This document shows, in pieces, positions 11,684-22,120 of a stretch of 64,000 bases of DNA. Within the stretch, counting starts at the first letter, position 1. The number at the start of each line of letters is the position of its first letter. Source of the DNA: Siphonodentalium dalli (lineage: Eukaryota; Mollusca; Scaphopoda; Gadilida; Siphonodentaliidae); the NCBI GenBank assembly GCA_032622095.1, contig CP136062.1:161196875-161260874 (forward strand), in the 5' to 3' direction. The notes below the pieces were generated by a model. That model ran no database searches and was not told where the DNA came from. It saw nothing but the letters and a program-made list of their open reading frames with translations. The position numbers and the translations under genes were made by a program.

Positions 11684-12170
11684 GGGGGGGGGGGGGGCTT
11701 GGTAAGGTGCAATGCCGATAATTCTAAAACTTTGAGGTGATAACCTGATTGCATTGATTGAACGATTTTTAAATGAAAACCATAGCCGCTTAGGCAGCCA
11801 TCTTTGATTTCATTCTTTGCTTGACTATATTTATCAGCGCACATAGGCCACATCCTTCATCCAATTGTAACCAAACTTTGTATGTATATTTGGGGTGAGC
11901 TCTGGATGGGAGTTAATGAATTTTTCCAAATTTTGTTGGGAAATATGGCCATGTAAGTTTTCAATTTTGAATCCAGCAACACACCCTGCAGTCCACATTT
12001 ATTGGATAAATGTTGAAATGAAAACAGTGTCGTCTACACAATATGATCCCTTCATAAAAAACATTTTGATTGTTTTTATTCTTTATCATCTCAGCATAAT
12101 AAATATTAACACCTTTTCAAGTTGGGCTTCAGTGTTAATGACACTTTCATATTTGGGTAAGTGGGCATGA
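11684..12170. repeat. G14 run and interspersed repeat shared with 24.6-25.9 kb
   Basis: A 14-G tract starts near 11684. Downstream, GCTCTGGATGGGAG, CACACCCTGCAG and CCACATTTATTGG recur in the same order around 24690-25790. This is a dispersed repeat just upstream of the first DDX1 exon in the window. Confidence 0.6.
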
Positions 12171-12349
12171 CTCAGTTGGTAAGGTGAATTGCTGAGAATT
12201 CTCAAACTTTGAGGCGCTAACTGCATTGCAATGATTGTACCACAATAGTAAAATCTAAAATTAACCAATCAGGATGAGCGTTATAAGAAGTTTTGGTCAT
12301 ATTTGGTTGGTTACGCTTTATATTTATATGTTTTCTCTCTTTTTTTCAG

Positions 12350-12422
12350 TGATTAACGTCACCCTGCCTGATGAAAAACAGAATTACATCCATAGAATCG
12401 GTCGAGTCGGCCGAGCTGAGAG
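12350..12422 (+). CDS. DDX1: DDX1 exon: helicase motif VI (internal exon)
   Basis: The exon follows a strong acceptor (TTTTCTCTCTTTTTTTCAG) and ends at AG|GTTAGT. With one base from the previous exon it reads [13 protein letters not shown] then [12 protein letters not shown], matching the DDX1 family. HRIGRVGR is motif VI of the second RecA-like lobe, which contacts ATP and couples hydrolysis to RNA. DDX1 is an ATP-dependent DEAD-box RNA helicase; in animals it is known as a partner of the RTCB tRNA-ligase complex and acts on RNA and RNA-DNA hybrids. The preceding exon (TDVAARGID region) and the DEAD and SPRY exons were not found in 1-12349, so the gene is partial here. Confidence 0.95.
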
Positions 12423-12879
12423 GTTAGTTTGTTTGGCAAAATGTATTGCGACTGTATTTATTTACGATTAAGTCAATTTTTATCTTCTTCTGCAATAGCT
12501 GCCTCTTTCTCATAACACCTCACCTTAATTGCCAAGTAAAGTCACCTGGCTCTCAGGTTCATTTTACCTACACCAACACAGTCCTGGAAATTGGTCACAG
12601 CAATAAGCAATGCCATGGGAAATGCAGTGGCAACATGTCAAATCTAACATGCCATAGCATTATATTATCCTTGGGACAATTTTGCTAATTTGAAGGCTGC
12701 TTACATAGTCATTCCATTTATAATTTTGTGTCCAACCTGTAGGATACAATACTTCTAGCAAAGAGGAATAATTTAATCTTCTAATAACCAAATGAGTGAC
12801 CATGCAATGCTATGAGCAGGAAGCAGGAGAATGGGATTCGCTTGGACGGAAAGGTCTTATTTTGATTGATGTCACTTAG

Positions 12880-13130
12880 CCCTTTCATGATGGGAGTTGT
12901 GCTGGTGCAGTATTAAAGATCTGTGCCAGTGCATTTTCTTATATATGTGAGTCTCCCATAGGGAGCCTCACATATATGATAATGCACTGGCTTACAAAGT
13001 CATGGTAAATATTGTTAGGCCAATGTATTATCTTGTATGTGCGAGCCTCACTGTGGGAACTCACATATATAAGAGCATGTATTGGCACATGGTTTTCGCA
13101 AAATCTCAGAAAGCTCCAGTCATGGAAGGG
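12880..13130. mobile_element. TTAA-type foldback MITE in a DDX1 intron
   Basis: Left CCCTTTCATGATGGGAG preceded by TTAG, right CATGGAAGGG followed by TTAA (13131-13134). Two internal hairpins (about 12935-13000 and 13017-13085) each contain GCATTxTCTTATATATG and its mirror. TTAA flanks suggest a piggyBac-type transposase. A second end fragment (GGAAGCTC..CATGGAAGAGTTAA) follows directly. Confidence 0.8.
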
Positions 13131-13406
13131 TTAAGTTTCAGGAAGCTCTAATCATGGAAGAGTTAAGCCTATCGGTGATCACAGTGTAGACATTATCCTA
13201 ACCGTCTTCCTCTTGTTTACAAATTTGCTAGTTTGGCCAATATCTATAAACGTGTAGATTTGGTGCCATAAAACCACCCATCTTTTCCCACCAAGTGTAT
13301 ATCCATAGCAGTACCATATAATAAAACAAGTTACAGGTATGTGTGACTAAACCTGCATGGCTATTCTGTGATGGAGTTGAATGTATATGGTTTGTTTATT
13401 TTCCAG

Positions 13407-13449
13407 AATGGGACTTGCTATCTCACTGGTGGCTACGTGTAAAGAAAAG
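13407..13449 (+). CDS. DDX1: DDX1 exon: post-motif VI strand
   Basis: A 43-bp exon between TTTTCCAG and AAG|GTAAGA. The AG left over from the previous exon plus the first A makes Arg, giving R-MGLAISLVATCKEK, where human DDX1 has RMGLAISLVATEKEK. It completes the core of the second helicase lobe. Phase and length agree with both neighbouring exons, so splicing is unambiguous. Confidence 0.95.
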
Positions 13450-13866
13450 GTAAGAGATCAAATAATTTACCAAATACAATTATTATCGTATTCTAAATAA
13501 TCACTCGAATAACCTTGCAGTTTGAAATACTTATGTTCTACTCGTACTGTATATAGACAGCACATAGTGTGCATCTTAATCGAGAATCTTTTATCGAATG
13601 AGTTTCGGACTAAGCCAGGATTTATTTCACGATAGAAGATTACAGATTATTATGCAAGTTGTGGGCTGTATTTATTATGCACTCTTGTGTCAGATAAGTT
13701 TAATCCATGACTGTTACTACCATTGATACTATATATAACTACCTATGTTAATTATGTGAGTATCCCCCTAGATCATGCCATGAATCTCTACTCTTGCTAA
13801 CGCCCATAGAGATCATATTCCACCGGTACACAACCTTGGAACTATTTGACAGGGAACCTTATAAAG

Positions 13867-14154
13867 TCGAAAAAATAATGTGGGGAATATATTTCTTAGT
13901 TATTATCTGTTCCTTAATAATGTACTTCACTGAATACATGCTTTCTGTGACTTTTCTGAGCCGATATCACAATAACCATTGAATTAATTACCCAGGAGAA
14001 ATTCCATAATTGTAAGTGACGCAAGTGAAAATCGCTCACAAAGTCACTTGAATCGATAAATTTCAAGTTTGGACCTTCACCTACAGTGAAGTACATTATT
14101 GAGGAACAGATAATAACTTAAAGAATTATATTCCCCACGTTAATTTTTTGACAC
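13867..14154. repeat. Foldback element in a DDX1 intron
   Basis: The arm 13867-13932 (GTCGAAAAAATAATGTGGGG...GTACTTCACTG) is mirrored at 14084-14154 (CAGTGAAGTACATTATT...CCCCACGTTAATTTTTTGAC). About 150 bp of loop lies between them. Family unknown; no ORF of note. Confidence 0.8.
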
Positions 14155-14275
14155 CTCAGCAGAATGAGGTTCCCAGAGGGTGAATTTGGTGATGCTAGCC
14201 CGCTATGCCGGGTAGCATCACTAAATTCACCCTCTGGGGACCTCTTCTGCAAATGACAGACACCCTATTTCAAGG
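14155..14275. mobile_element. Single GAGGT-CCCAGAGGGTGAATTT hairpin element
   Basis: CAGCAGAATGAGGTTCCCAG with the inner GGTGATGCTAGC and its mirror (TAGCATCACTAAATTC, GGGGACCTC). This is the hairpin unit that occurs in pairs in the composite elements at 14908, 17362, 27428 and 63505. It abuts the foldback at 13867-14154. Confidence 0.75.
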
Positions 14276-14327
14276 CTTGATTCCCTTGAATGTCATTCAC
14301 TACCCCCAAATCCGGAATACCAGTTAA

Positions 14328-14579
14328 CCCTTCCATGAAATTTGGCGAAAACCCTGTGGCAATGCATTCTCTTATATAGGCGAGTCTCCCATAGGGAGCT
14401 TCGTATATATATGAGAATGCATTGACCTAACAATATTTACCTTGGCCGTGTAAACCAGTGCATTATCTTATATATGCGAGGTTCCCTATGGGAGACCTCA
14501 TAAATAAGAGAAAGCAGTGGTACAGGATCTTTATAATAAATATAAATACCGCACTAGCGCAGCTCCAATCATGAAAGTG
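14328..14579. mobile_element. TTAA-type foldback MITE in a DDX1 intron
   Basis: Perfect TTAA flanks at 14324-14327 and 14580-14583, ends CCCTTCCATGA and TCATGAAAGTG, and two internal hairpins carrying the GCATTCTCTTATATA motif. It inserted 175 bp upstream of the next DDX1 exon. Confidence 0.88.
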
Positions 14580-14754
14580 TTAACAGAGCGCGGGCTGAAT
14601 TCTACATACCAGTTCAGACAATACGAGATGCTCGTTGATAAAAGATACCTTCCCTGACAATTAAAGGGACTTAATGTCTTTGAAGTGGATTTCTTGCCAA
14701 ATAACAGATGTATGTTCTATACAAATTAATCCATAATTTCTATTCCTTTAACAG

Positions 14755-14853
14755 GTATGGTACCACTCCAACTGTAACACAAAAGGGCGTGGCTGTTATA
14801 ACACAAGGCTGACTGATGAGGGAGGGTGCTGTATCTGGTATAATGAACCAGGG
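14755..14853 (+). CDS. DDX1: DDX1 exon: Cys-rich C-terminal segment
   Basis: A 99-bp phase-0 exon between TATTCCTTTAACAG and GGG|GTGAGT, reading VWYHSNCNTKGRGCYNTRL then TDEGGCCIWYNEPG. Human DDX1 has [32 protein letters not shown] here, so the Cys/Trp-rich insertion after the helicase core is conserved, including both CYNTRL and WYNE. This segment is specific to DDX1 among DEAD-box proteins. The position after motif VI and the matching splice phases support one continuous gene. Confidence 0.95.
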
Positions 14854-14907
14854 GTGAGTTCTGCAATCTACACTCATTACATACAAGCCTGCAATATTGT
14901 TTGTCAT

Positions 14908-15285
14908 TTGCAGAATGAGATCCCCAGAGGGTGAATTTAGTGACGCTATCCCGCATCACCAAATTCACCCTCTGGGAACCTCATTCTGCTTAGCCCTCAA
15001 CTGCTATGGGAGACCTAGGATCAGATTGAATTTCTCGACTTGGTGATGTTCATCCATTGGTTACCTCGGTTATGCATTTTATCTTCTGCAAATTAGGGGG
15101 TATATAAACTTCCCAGAAGGGATAAAGTAACATGAAACAATGTTAATCTGAGACTATATATACTTCCCAGAAGATGAGGCCTAAGCAGAATGAGGTCCCC
15201 AGAGTGTGAATTTGGTGATGCTAGCCTGCTGTGTAGATAGCATCACTAAATTCATCCTCTGGGGACCTCATTCTGCAAATGACAG
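14908..15285. mobile_element. Composite foldback element in a DDX1 intron
   Basis: Two hairpins of the CAGAATGAG-CCCAGAGGGTGAATTT type (14908-14985 and 15182-15280) enclose a spacer that includes TTCCCAGAAG and is related to the 17362 and 27428 elements. It begins 55 bp after the DDX1 exon donor. Confidence 0.75.
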
Positions 15286-15289
15286 ACAC

Positions 15290-16100
15290 GCTATTTGCTG
15301 GCTTGGATGAAGGACAGTAAGTGTGTCTGTGCATGGACACAATTTTGTCACAACTTGTATTCCTACAATTTGTAAGTCAAATTTTTTGAAACTTGACACA
15401 AATATGTAGTACCATTTCAAACTGTGCACCTGCAATTATGATGTCTGTCAGACTTTTTTAGTAGAGTTATCCCCCTTATTATATTCCTACATTTTCTAAT
15501 AATGTTTTTATAAAGTTGGTACAGATATACCATGGGAACCTGTGCACCTGCGATTATGAGGTCCATCCGACTGTTTTTAGTAGAGTTATCTCCATTTTTT
15601 TTACTTCAAAATGTTTTTTCGCAACATGCATAATTTTGTCTGAGCTGGTATTCCTTGTGTTTTTTTTCTGGAAAAACAAATGTCAATATGGCTACACTTA
15701 ATGTAGCCTAATTGCACTGGTGGTATCCTTAGTCCCACTGGGAAAGTCCCACATCTAGTTTGTACTCGTTGTTATAGTACTGTGCAGAGTGCTATTATAC
15801 TGTTGGTACAGTGGGTGAAAAAACACCAGAAAATGATTTTATGAAGTTATAGCGACAAAGCCATGCAGATTTCAACATATACGTGTCACTGGTGATAACT
15901 GAAGGTATTATATAGCCCAGATTCCGTGTGATTTTATGCCGAGACCCCGACAAGAGAAAAATTCTTGCTACCCATTTGGGCGATGTTAGGATGTTCGTTG
16001 TTGCGCGAAATTAGGATGTTTCTACGCCTCTAGTTATAGTACTACGAAACTGCTTAATACAGAAAGAAGAGATTGACCATCTTTAAAATACCGGTACCAA
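15290..16100. other. DDX1 intron; degenerate duplicated repeat
   Basis: Two related segments (CAGACTTTTTTAGTAGAGTTA near 15447 and CGACTGTTTTTAGTAGAGTT near 15568) point to an old tandem duplication. No exon was seen in this 0.8 kb. Confidence 0.5.
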
Positions 16101-16199
16101 TGTGTTAATTCTTTGAAATGTCACAAATCCATTATATTTATAAATTCGCTGACATCTTTTATTCTGTTTAATTAACAGCCGCTGAATGACATTGTAATA

Positions 16200-16345
16200 G
16201 TAATTTAGGGGCGTTAAATCGGATAATGCATCTTTAAGATTTGCAAGATCCCACAACTCATTTGCTACATTCATGATAGAAACAATAGTGACCAAATTTG
16301 AAACCCATATAGCTCCAGTCTTAACAATATGTCCGACACTGACTG
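16200..16345. repeat. Inverted copy of 11128-11268
   Basis: TTTAGGGGCGTTAAATCGGA, GCAAGATCCC and AACCCATATAGCTC are the reverse complement of the segment at 11128-11268. Like that copy it lies next to a TTAA-type MITE, so a larger shared element is likely. Confidence 0.75.
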
Positions 16346-16362
16346 AAAAAAAAAGTTGTTTA

Positions 16363-16610
16363 CCCTTCCATGACGGGAGCGTCTAGAAGTTTTGTGAAAA
16401 CCCTGTGCCAATGCATTCTCTTATATTTGCGAGTCTCCCACAGGGAGCCTTGCATATATAAAAGAAAACATTGGCCTAACAATATTTACCTTGACCTTGT
16501 AAGCTAGTGCATTCTCTTATATATATGTGAGGCTCCCTTCGCATATATAAGAGAATACACTGGTGCAGGATCTTCAATGCTGCACTACCACAGCTCCCAT
16601 CATGAAAGGG
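16363..16610. mobile_element. TTAA-type foldback MITE inside the acceptor minisatellite
   Basis: Left CCCTTCCATGACGGGAG preceded by TTTA, right CATCATGAAAGGG followed by TTAA at 16611-16614. That TTAA is the one in the repeat-unit motif TTAACAGC. Two internal GCATTCTCTTATAT hairpins are present. Confidence 0.85.
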
Positions 16611-17020
16611 TTAACAGCCGCTGAATGGCATTGTCACAATCCATGATATTTATAAATTCGCTGACATCTTTTATTGTTTAATTAACAGCCGCTAAATGAC
16701 ATTGTCACAACCCATGATATTTATAAATTCATTGACAACTTTTATTCTGTTTAATTAACAGCTACTGAATGACGTCACAACCCATGATATTTATAAATTC
16801 GTTGACAACTTTTATTCTGTTTAATTAACAGCTACTGAATGACGCCACAACCCATGATATTTATAAATTCTCTGACATCTTTTATTCTGTTTAATTAACA
16901 GCTACTGAATGACGTCACAACCCATGATATTTATAAATTCTCTGACATCTTTTATTCTGTTTAATTAACAGCTACTGAATGACATTGTCATAACCCATGA
17001 TATTTTATTCTGTTTAATAG

Positions 17021-17141
17021 CTGCTGAATGACATCGAGGAACATTTGGATATAACCATCGACAAGGTCCAACACGACATGAAAGTCCCGATCAATGAATT
17101 CGATGGAAAAGTCACTTACGGAAAGCGAAGAGCTGGTGGTG
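17021..17141 (+). CDS. DDX1: DDX1 penultimate coding exon
   Basis: A 121-bp exon between TGTTTAATAG and GGTG|GTCAGT, reading [20 protein letters not shown] then [20 protein letters not shown]. Human DDX1 has [20 protein letters not shown] then [21 protein letters not shown], so identity is high around EFDGKVTYG. The acceptor has a weak pyrimidine tract and is the last member of a tandem array whose upstream units carry look-alike acceptors (16110-17015). The units and the final 53-bp interval are not multiples of three; use of the nearest decoy would run into a stop after about 19 codons. Confidence 0.95.
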
Positions 17142-17361
17142 GTCAGTATTTTATGCTGGTAGAAAAAATGACAAATGAAAACTCCAAAAATGTCTCCATG
17201 CATATTGCAAAGGCTATCATCATACACTATTCTGGAATATCACACACTGTTAACACGTCAAGATACACTGGTTCTGACGCACTATTTTCTGATTTAAGTA
17301 GATCCATACTCAGTACAGACATATAGAACACAACATGACATTTTATGTCTGTAATCATTTG

Positions 17362-17752
17362 CAGAATGAGGAACCCAGAGGGTGAAATTAGTAATGCTAC
17401 CCAGCACAGTGGGCTAGCATCACCAAATTTACCCTCTAGGGACTTAATTCTGCTTAGGCCTCATATTCTGGGAAGTATATAGTCTCAGATTACCATTGAT
17501 TTTAGTTACTTCTCTTCTGTTCAGTTGCTATATCCCCTAATTCGCGGAAGATAAAAATGCATAATCGAGGTTGACTAATGGGTTAACATCACCAATTTCA
17601 AATGGGGAACTTCAATCTAATCCAAGGTCTCCCATAGCAGTTGAGGCTTAATCAGCATGAGGTTCCAGAGGGTGAATTTGGTGATGTTAGCCCGGCTGTG
17701 CGGGGTAGCATCACTACTAAATTCACCCTCTGGGGACCTCATTCTGCAAATG
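17362..17752. mobile_element. Composite foldback element in the last DDX1 intron
   Basis: Terminal hairpins at 17362-17452 and 17652-17748 (GCAGAATGAGG...CTCATTCTGC type) surround a spacer with TCTGGGAAGTATATAGTCTC and CTGTTCAGTTGCTATATCCC. The layout matches 27428-27805. No ORF. Confidence 0.85.
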
Positions 17753-18600
17753 TAGGACACACTATTTGAAGGCTTGTATTCCATGATTTTATTTTGATCT
17801 TTTAAGAGAAATATAAACGTTACCCATGTACTTAAGTCTTTTTGAGCTGGAAAGTTTGTATACAAGTTGCAGAAATTTATCATCCCACTTTACATGGACC
17901 TCATTTAAGTAAAATTAATTACAATTAAGAAATGGATGTTGAATTTGTTGCATTCCATGTTGCAGACCAACATGCATCCATACTCAATGGACACAATAAA
18001 ATCAACATCAATTCCTTATATTTTTACACTGGCAGATTAAAGACATATAATATACTTGTATGGTATTCAGGCGCTATGCCAACTAGAGAAATGTAGCATT
18101 CTACGAACATTGTCGAAAATTTTAAGCAATTCAACCATACCGCTACATAGAAAACATTGTCCGAACTATGCTCAATTGAAAATATTTACTTCTCGATTCG
18201 GGACGCAACTATCAAAATAAACTAACAAAAATGATTTTGCCACGAGAGTCATTGCATTGAATTAATATATAAGAATGAGGTCATTTGTTGACAATATTTG
18301 TAAAAATAACTACTTTGAGCAAGATTATTCTCCATTTCTATTTGATCACCCTACCGGAGTGTTTGATATCACTTTAAATGAATTTTCAAAACCCAATACA
18401 TGTATGATTGATAGACTGTCAGTCGTGACGACACATTACAGGTTGCTTCCATACAACATGGAAGTAAGTTGGGGTCAACCAATTTAGTCTATGCATTACA
18501 TTTCCACAATGAGTGCAAATAAATAAGAAATGACTGGAAGATCGATTGTGGTCATTAGGTGTTGACCGGCTGAGTAATTCAGTGTGTGAATTCGGGATTC
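17753..18600. other. DDX1 intron, non-coding
   Basis: Contains a repeat fragment (17941-18050) also seen at 25445-25550 (AAAATCAACATC, CTGACAGATTAAA/CTGGCAGATTAAA). A 70-codon open frame at 18275-18487 followed by ATGGAA|GTAAGT has no recognisable similarity and is probably spurious. Confidence 0.5.
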
Positions 18601-18617
18601 ACACAAACTTCATTTAA

Positions 18618-19012
18618 CCCTTTACCCAACAAACCGGCCAAAACCGGCCAAATAAAGCTTCAACAACCTAAAATATCTTCGGTCTGTCTCAATAGAACCA
18701 TACAAATATGGATATCATTGGAACCGGCTCCTTGACCACATTGTGATAGTTACAGTTATGCCCTGTGCCAATGCATTCTCTTATATATGCGAGTCGACCA
18801 TAGGTCGCCTCGCATATATAAGAGAATGCATTGGCCTAAAAAAAAATCTTTTTTTTAACACTTTTTACCATTTTTTCTTACATTCTTTAACAATTTTATA
18901 ATTTTTAATGTGTTAAGCCAATGCATTCTCTTATATATGCGAGGCGACCTATGGTCGACTCGCATATATAAGAGAATGCATTGGCACAGGGCCGTTCTGT
19001 TGGGGTAAAGGG
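18618..19012. mobile_element. TTAA-flanked foldback MITE, young copy A
   Basis: TTAA at 18614-18617 and 19013-19016; ends CCCTTTACCCAAC and GTTGGGGTAAAGGG. Two near-perfect 70-nt hairpins (18768-18836 and 18915-18986) contain gccaatgcattctcttata and its mirror around CGACCATAGGTCG. It is nearly identical to 63081-63472, 44 kb away. The TTAA target site suggests the piggyBac superfamily. Confidence 0.92.
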
Positions 19013-19679
19013 TTAATTACTCTGCCGGTCAAAATGCAATGACCCTGATCAATCTTCAAGTCATTCCTTATAATCATATACCAATTGATTTACTGCAAAC
19101 CTGAACTATCTCTATGATTTTTGCCTGAGTATTAAAAGAGATACATTTATAATTGATATTGCAACTCAAATGAGCCCAAATTAAAATCACAGAGATATAA
19201 TCAAACGGGCATCAATAGAGCTGATTGGAAAAACATGTCAGCGGGAATTGAAAGGGCACCAAATATAACACACAGTGAGCGCGTGATCAACTTGGAAGTG
19301 ACGCAGGTGGGTTCATTGATTTTTATGAAGTGGAGGCTTCAGTTATTGCTTGATAAACCTTGGAAACATTCGTGTCAGCAGTATCGTGATTTGTACTATT
19401 TCTTACGGGAACTAATGTGTAAATGCAGAGGGTGTGTGATCATGTGATAATAAAATTACCTAATCAATTATCATGGACACCACAACGTGCCATGCACTAA
19501 CCTGCATTAACCTAGATCTTACTATCACACACAACTTAAGGGACTTGGAGCTCAATTAGGAACACAAAATGCTCAATAACCACTCCATGGGGAGAGGAGC
19601 TTTATAAATAAGTTGCATAACTTGTGCTCCAATCCCCAGTGGTTAGTCCCTCATCATTCATTACCATCACATCATCATT

Positions 19680-19870
19680 ACGTGCACTCGCGCAACAGTA
19701 TGGCGATAAGTCAGATTCGTAGGTACGTACGTTGGTGTCATCCAACCGATTTCACTCCATGACGTCACCCTTACGCAGTACATGCCGGCGACGTTGCGGA
19801 GTAGATTATAGAGTTGACGCCCTTGGCACTGACTTCCGTTACTAGCTCGTTGCTATATAAACAAACCAGC
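19680..19870 (+). promoter_or_regulatory. Promoter-like CpG-rich block inside the last DDX1 intron
   Basis: A locally CpG-rich segment contains a perfect CRE, TGACGTCA (19760-19767), and 87 bp later a TATA-like TGCTATATAAAC (19851-19862). No convincing downstream exon was recognised, so it could be a promoter for an unannotated RNA, part of a TE, or chance. Confidence 0.25.
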
Positions 19871-20392
19871 GATGTGGCTTTTGTCGAAAATTGACAGTCA
19901 GTACATTCGCCCTGTATACATGTACTTTCAGAAAATACAAAACACCACAACGTTATACCCCACCAATGTCAGTGTCTCGATATCATTTGACCAAATTTCT
20001 TGACATGAAACCGCGACAGACACGCCGTGAAATACATCACATTGAGTAAACAATTTCCCATTGTTTCAATTCAACTTCAAGATCGCGGTAAAATCAAAAC
20101 CGCAATTTGTAAGTGGTAAACATCTGAAAAACACATCAGGTACATGCAGAAACTAATTGTTGTGCATATTTATTTCTATTTGAGGTGGCAATTTTTCATG
20201 TTTATCAGTATTTTTAACGATAAGAGCGATGGTAATTGGGGGACTATATTTTATCTAGCGCATTAAATTTAAAATAAAAAGTCGTGAATTGGCTGAGTGT
20301 TTTCTATGGCCGCACATTTCATTGATAATTACGAGCCATTTGTTTGTCTAAATAACATTTTTAAGTTCGAAGAGCATTAGAATGGGGATAAC

Positions 20393-20551
20393 AGTGTGGT
20401 GTTTTGTGATTTCGAAAAGGTACATGGCGAATATACTGTGGCAAATACCCGTTAATGGGCTCCGGCTCCGCCGTCGCCCATTAACTAAATTTGCCACAGT
20501 ATATTCGCCATGTACCTTTCCGAAATCACAAAACACCACACTGTTATCCCC
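20393..20551. mobile_element. Foldback MITE with long stem
   Basis: GGGGATAACAGTGTGGTGTT is mirrored by AACACCACACTGTTATCCCC, with about 65-bp arms and an inner GTTAATGGGC/GCCCATTAAC stem. A half-site AAAACACCACAACGTTATA occurs at about 19938. The flanks are AT-rich, and no target duplication could be assigned. Confidence 0.8.
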
Positions 20552-20859
20552 TAAATAAAATTATTGAAGATTGTAATTGTCTTATTTCGCTAACATTAAA
20601 TTAAATTAAATTAAATAAATTAAGTAAAATACAGTGAAATTATTTTTTAAATATTTTTTATTACATTTTTGCGCACGTTGGCATCTCTCTGAGTGCATTC
20701 TAGTTCAATTGTCAATGCTGTATATATATATATTGGGGAGACACAGTATATATGTTACAAACAAACCGCTCCATTATAGGGATATACCCGCAATCGTCCA
20801 CCGAACGTGGCCACCACTGCCGATATTCCCAACTACCCACACAAAAATGTGGATAACAG

Positions 20860-21063
20860 GATCTCATATACCCGCACCAACTACCCACTTGTAACTGATG
20901 ATCTCATATACCTGCACCAACTACCCACTTGTAACTGATGATCTCATATACCCGCACCAACTACCCACTTGTAACTGATGATCTCATATACCCGCACCAA
21001 CTACCCACTTGTAACTGATGATCTCATATACCCGCACCAAGTACCCACTTGTAACTGATGATC
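20860..21063. repeat. 40-bp minisatellite, five copies
   Basis: Unit GATCTCATATACCCGCACCA followed by ACTACCCACTTGTAACTGAT, period exactly 40 bp, with nearly identical copies. It lies about 1 kb upstream of the last DDX1 exon. Confidence 0.95.
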
Positions 21064-21337
21064 TTGGTTATTGACTGATCAAATTCACGCTCACCCTCTG
21101 CACAGTATAAAATGACGGGCAATATCCAAATCTACCCCTTCCATTCTGGTCCTGATGAAGCTTCACATGTTAGCGAACAATGCATCAAATTTGGAATATA
21201 ATTTCATTTAAACATCATATATTTTCCATAAAATGTGTAGATTTACGATATATACGGATCACGTTAATTTCCATATATACCTGTATATACATGGGATTTA
21301 CGGACACTTATTCTTCCACATTTTCATGGAAAATGCT

Positions 21338-22120
21338 TTTCTTTACTAAACATATTCACTATTCTTTACTAACATATTCACTATTCTATACTAACATGTT
21401 CACTTTTCTTTACGAAACATATTCACTATTCTTTACGAAACATATTCACTATTCTTTACTAACATGTTCACTATTCTTTACTAACATGTTCACTTTTCTT
21501 TACTGAACATATTCACTATTCTTTACTATCATATGCACTATTCTTTACTAAACATATTCACTATTCTTTACTAACATGTTCACTTTTCTTTACTAAACAT
21601 ATTCACTATTCTTTACTAACATGTTCACTATTCTTTACTAACTTGTTCACTTTTCTTTACTAACATATTCACTATTCTTTACTAAACATATTCACTATTC
21701 TTTACTAACATATTCACTATTCTTTACTAACATGTTCACTATTCTTTACTAACTTGTTCACTTTTCTTTACTAACATATTCACTATTCTTTACTAACATA
21801 TTCACTATTCTTTACTAAACATATTCACTATTCTTTACTAACATATTCACTATTCTTTACTAACATATTCACTATTCTTTACTAAACATATTCACTATTC
21901 TTTACTAACATATTCACTATTCTTTACTAACATGTTCACTACACTTTACTAACATATTCACTATTCTTTACTAACTTGTTCACTACACTTTACTAACATA
22001 TTCACTATTCTTTACTAACTTGTTCACTACACTTTACTAACATATTCACTATTTTTTACTAACTTGTTCACAACACTTTTCTAACATATTCACTATTTTT
22101 ACTAACATGTTCACTATTCT
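21338..22120 (+). repeat. About 22-bp minisatellite rich in TACTAAC, about 35 copies
   Basis: The unit reads approximately TTCTTTACTAACATATTCAC with TACTAAC, TACTAAAC and ACATG/ACTTG variants. By eye about 24 of 35 units carry the exact heptamer TACTAAC, the perfect spliceosomal branch-point sequence, followed by a U-rich stretch. The array and its left flank (21241-22128) contain no AG dinucleotide. It ends directly at the acceptor of the last DDX1 exon. Confidence 0.93.

Larger units (their letters stand above)
16110..17015. repeat. Minisatellite built from a DDX1 splice acceptor (about 70 bp unit)
   Basis: The units contain TTTATAAATTC, TTTTATTCTGTTTAATTAACAG, then CTACTGAATGAC. AACAG ends near 16691, 16761, 16831, 16901 and 16971, a regular 70-bp spacing, with older units near 16179 and 16618. 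The unit spans the intron end, the acceptor and the first 15-18 bp of the following DDX1 exon (CTGCTGAATGACAT). A TE composite at about 16197-16610 interrupts the array. Confidence 0.9.

Noticed and set aside
1-12349. Possible upstream DDX1 exons (DEAD, SPRY, TDVAARGID segments)
   Set aside because: I read both strands for the conserved motifs of these exons and found none with splice sites. The region appears to be intron or flanking repeats.
18275-18487. 70-codon frame ending near a GTAAGT donor
   Set aside because: No acceptor, no family match, and it lies inside the last DDX1 intron next to repeat fragments.
20860-21063. CRISPR-like array of 40-bp repeats
   Set aside because: Units are contiguous without unique spacers; this is an ordinary minisatellite in a eukaryotic intron.
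21180-21506. 108-codon hydrophobic open frame
   Set aside because: It translates the TACTAAC minisatellite (FTKHIHYSLL repeats) and is not a membrane protein gene.
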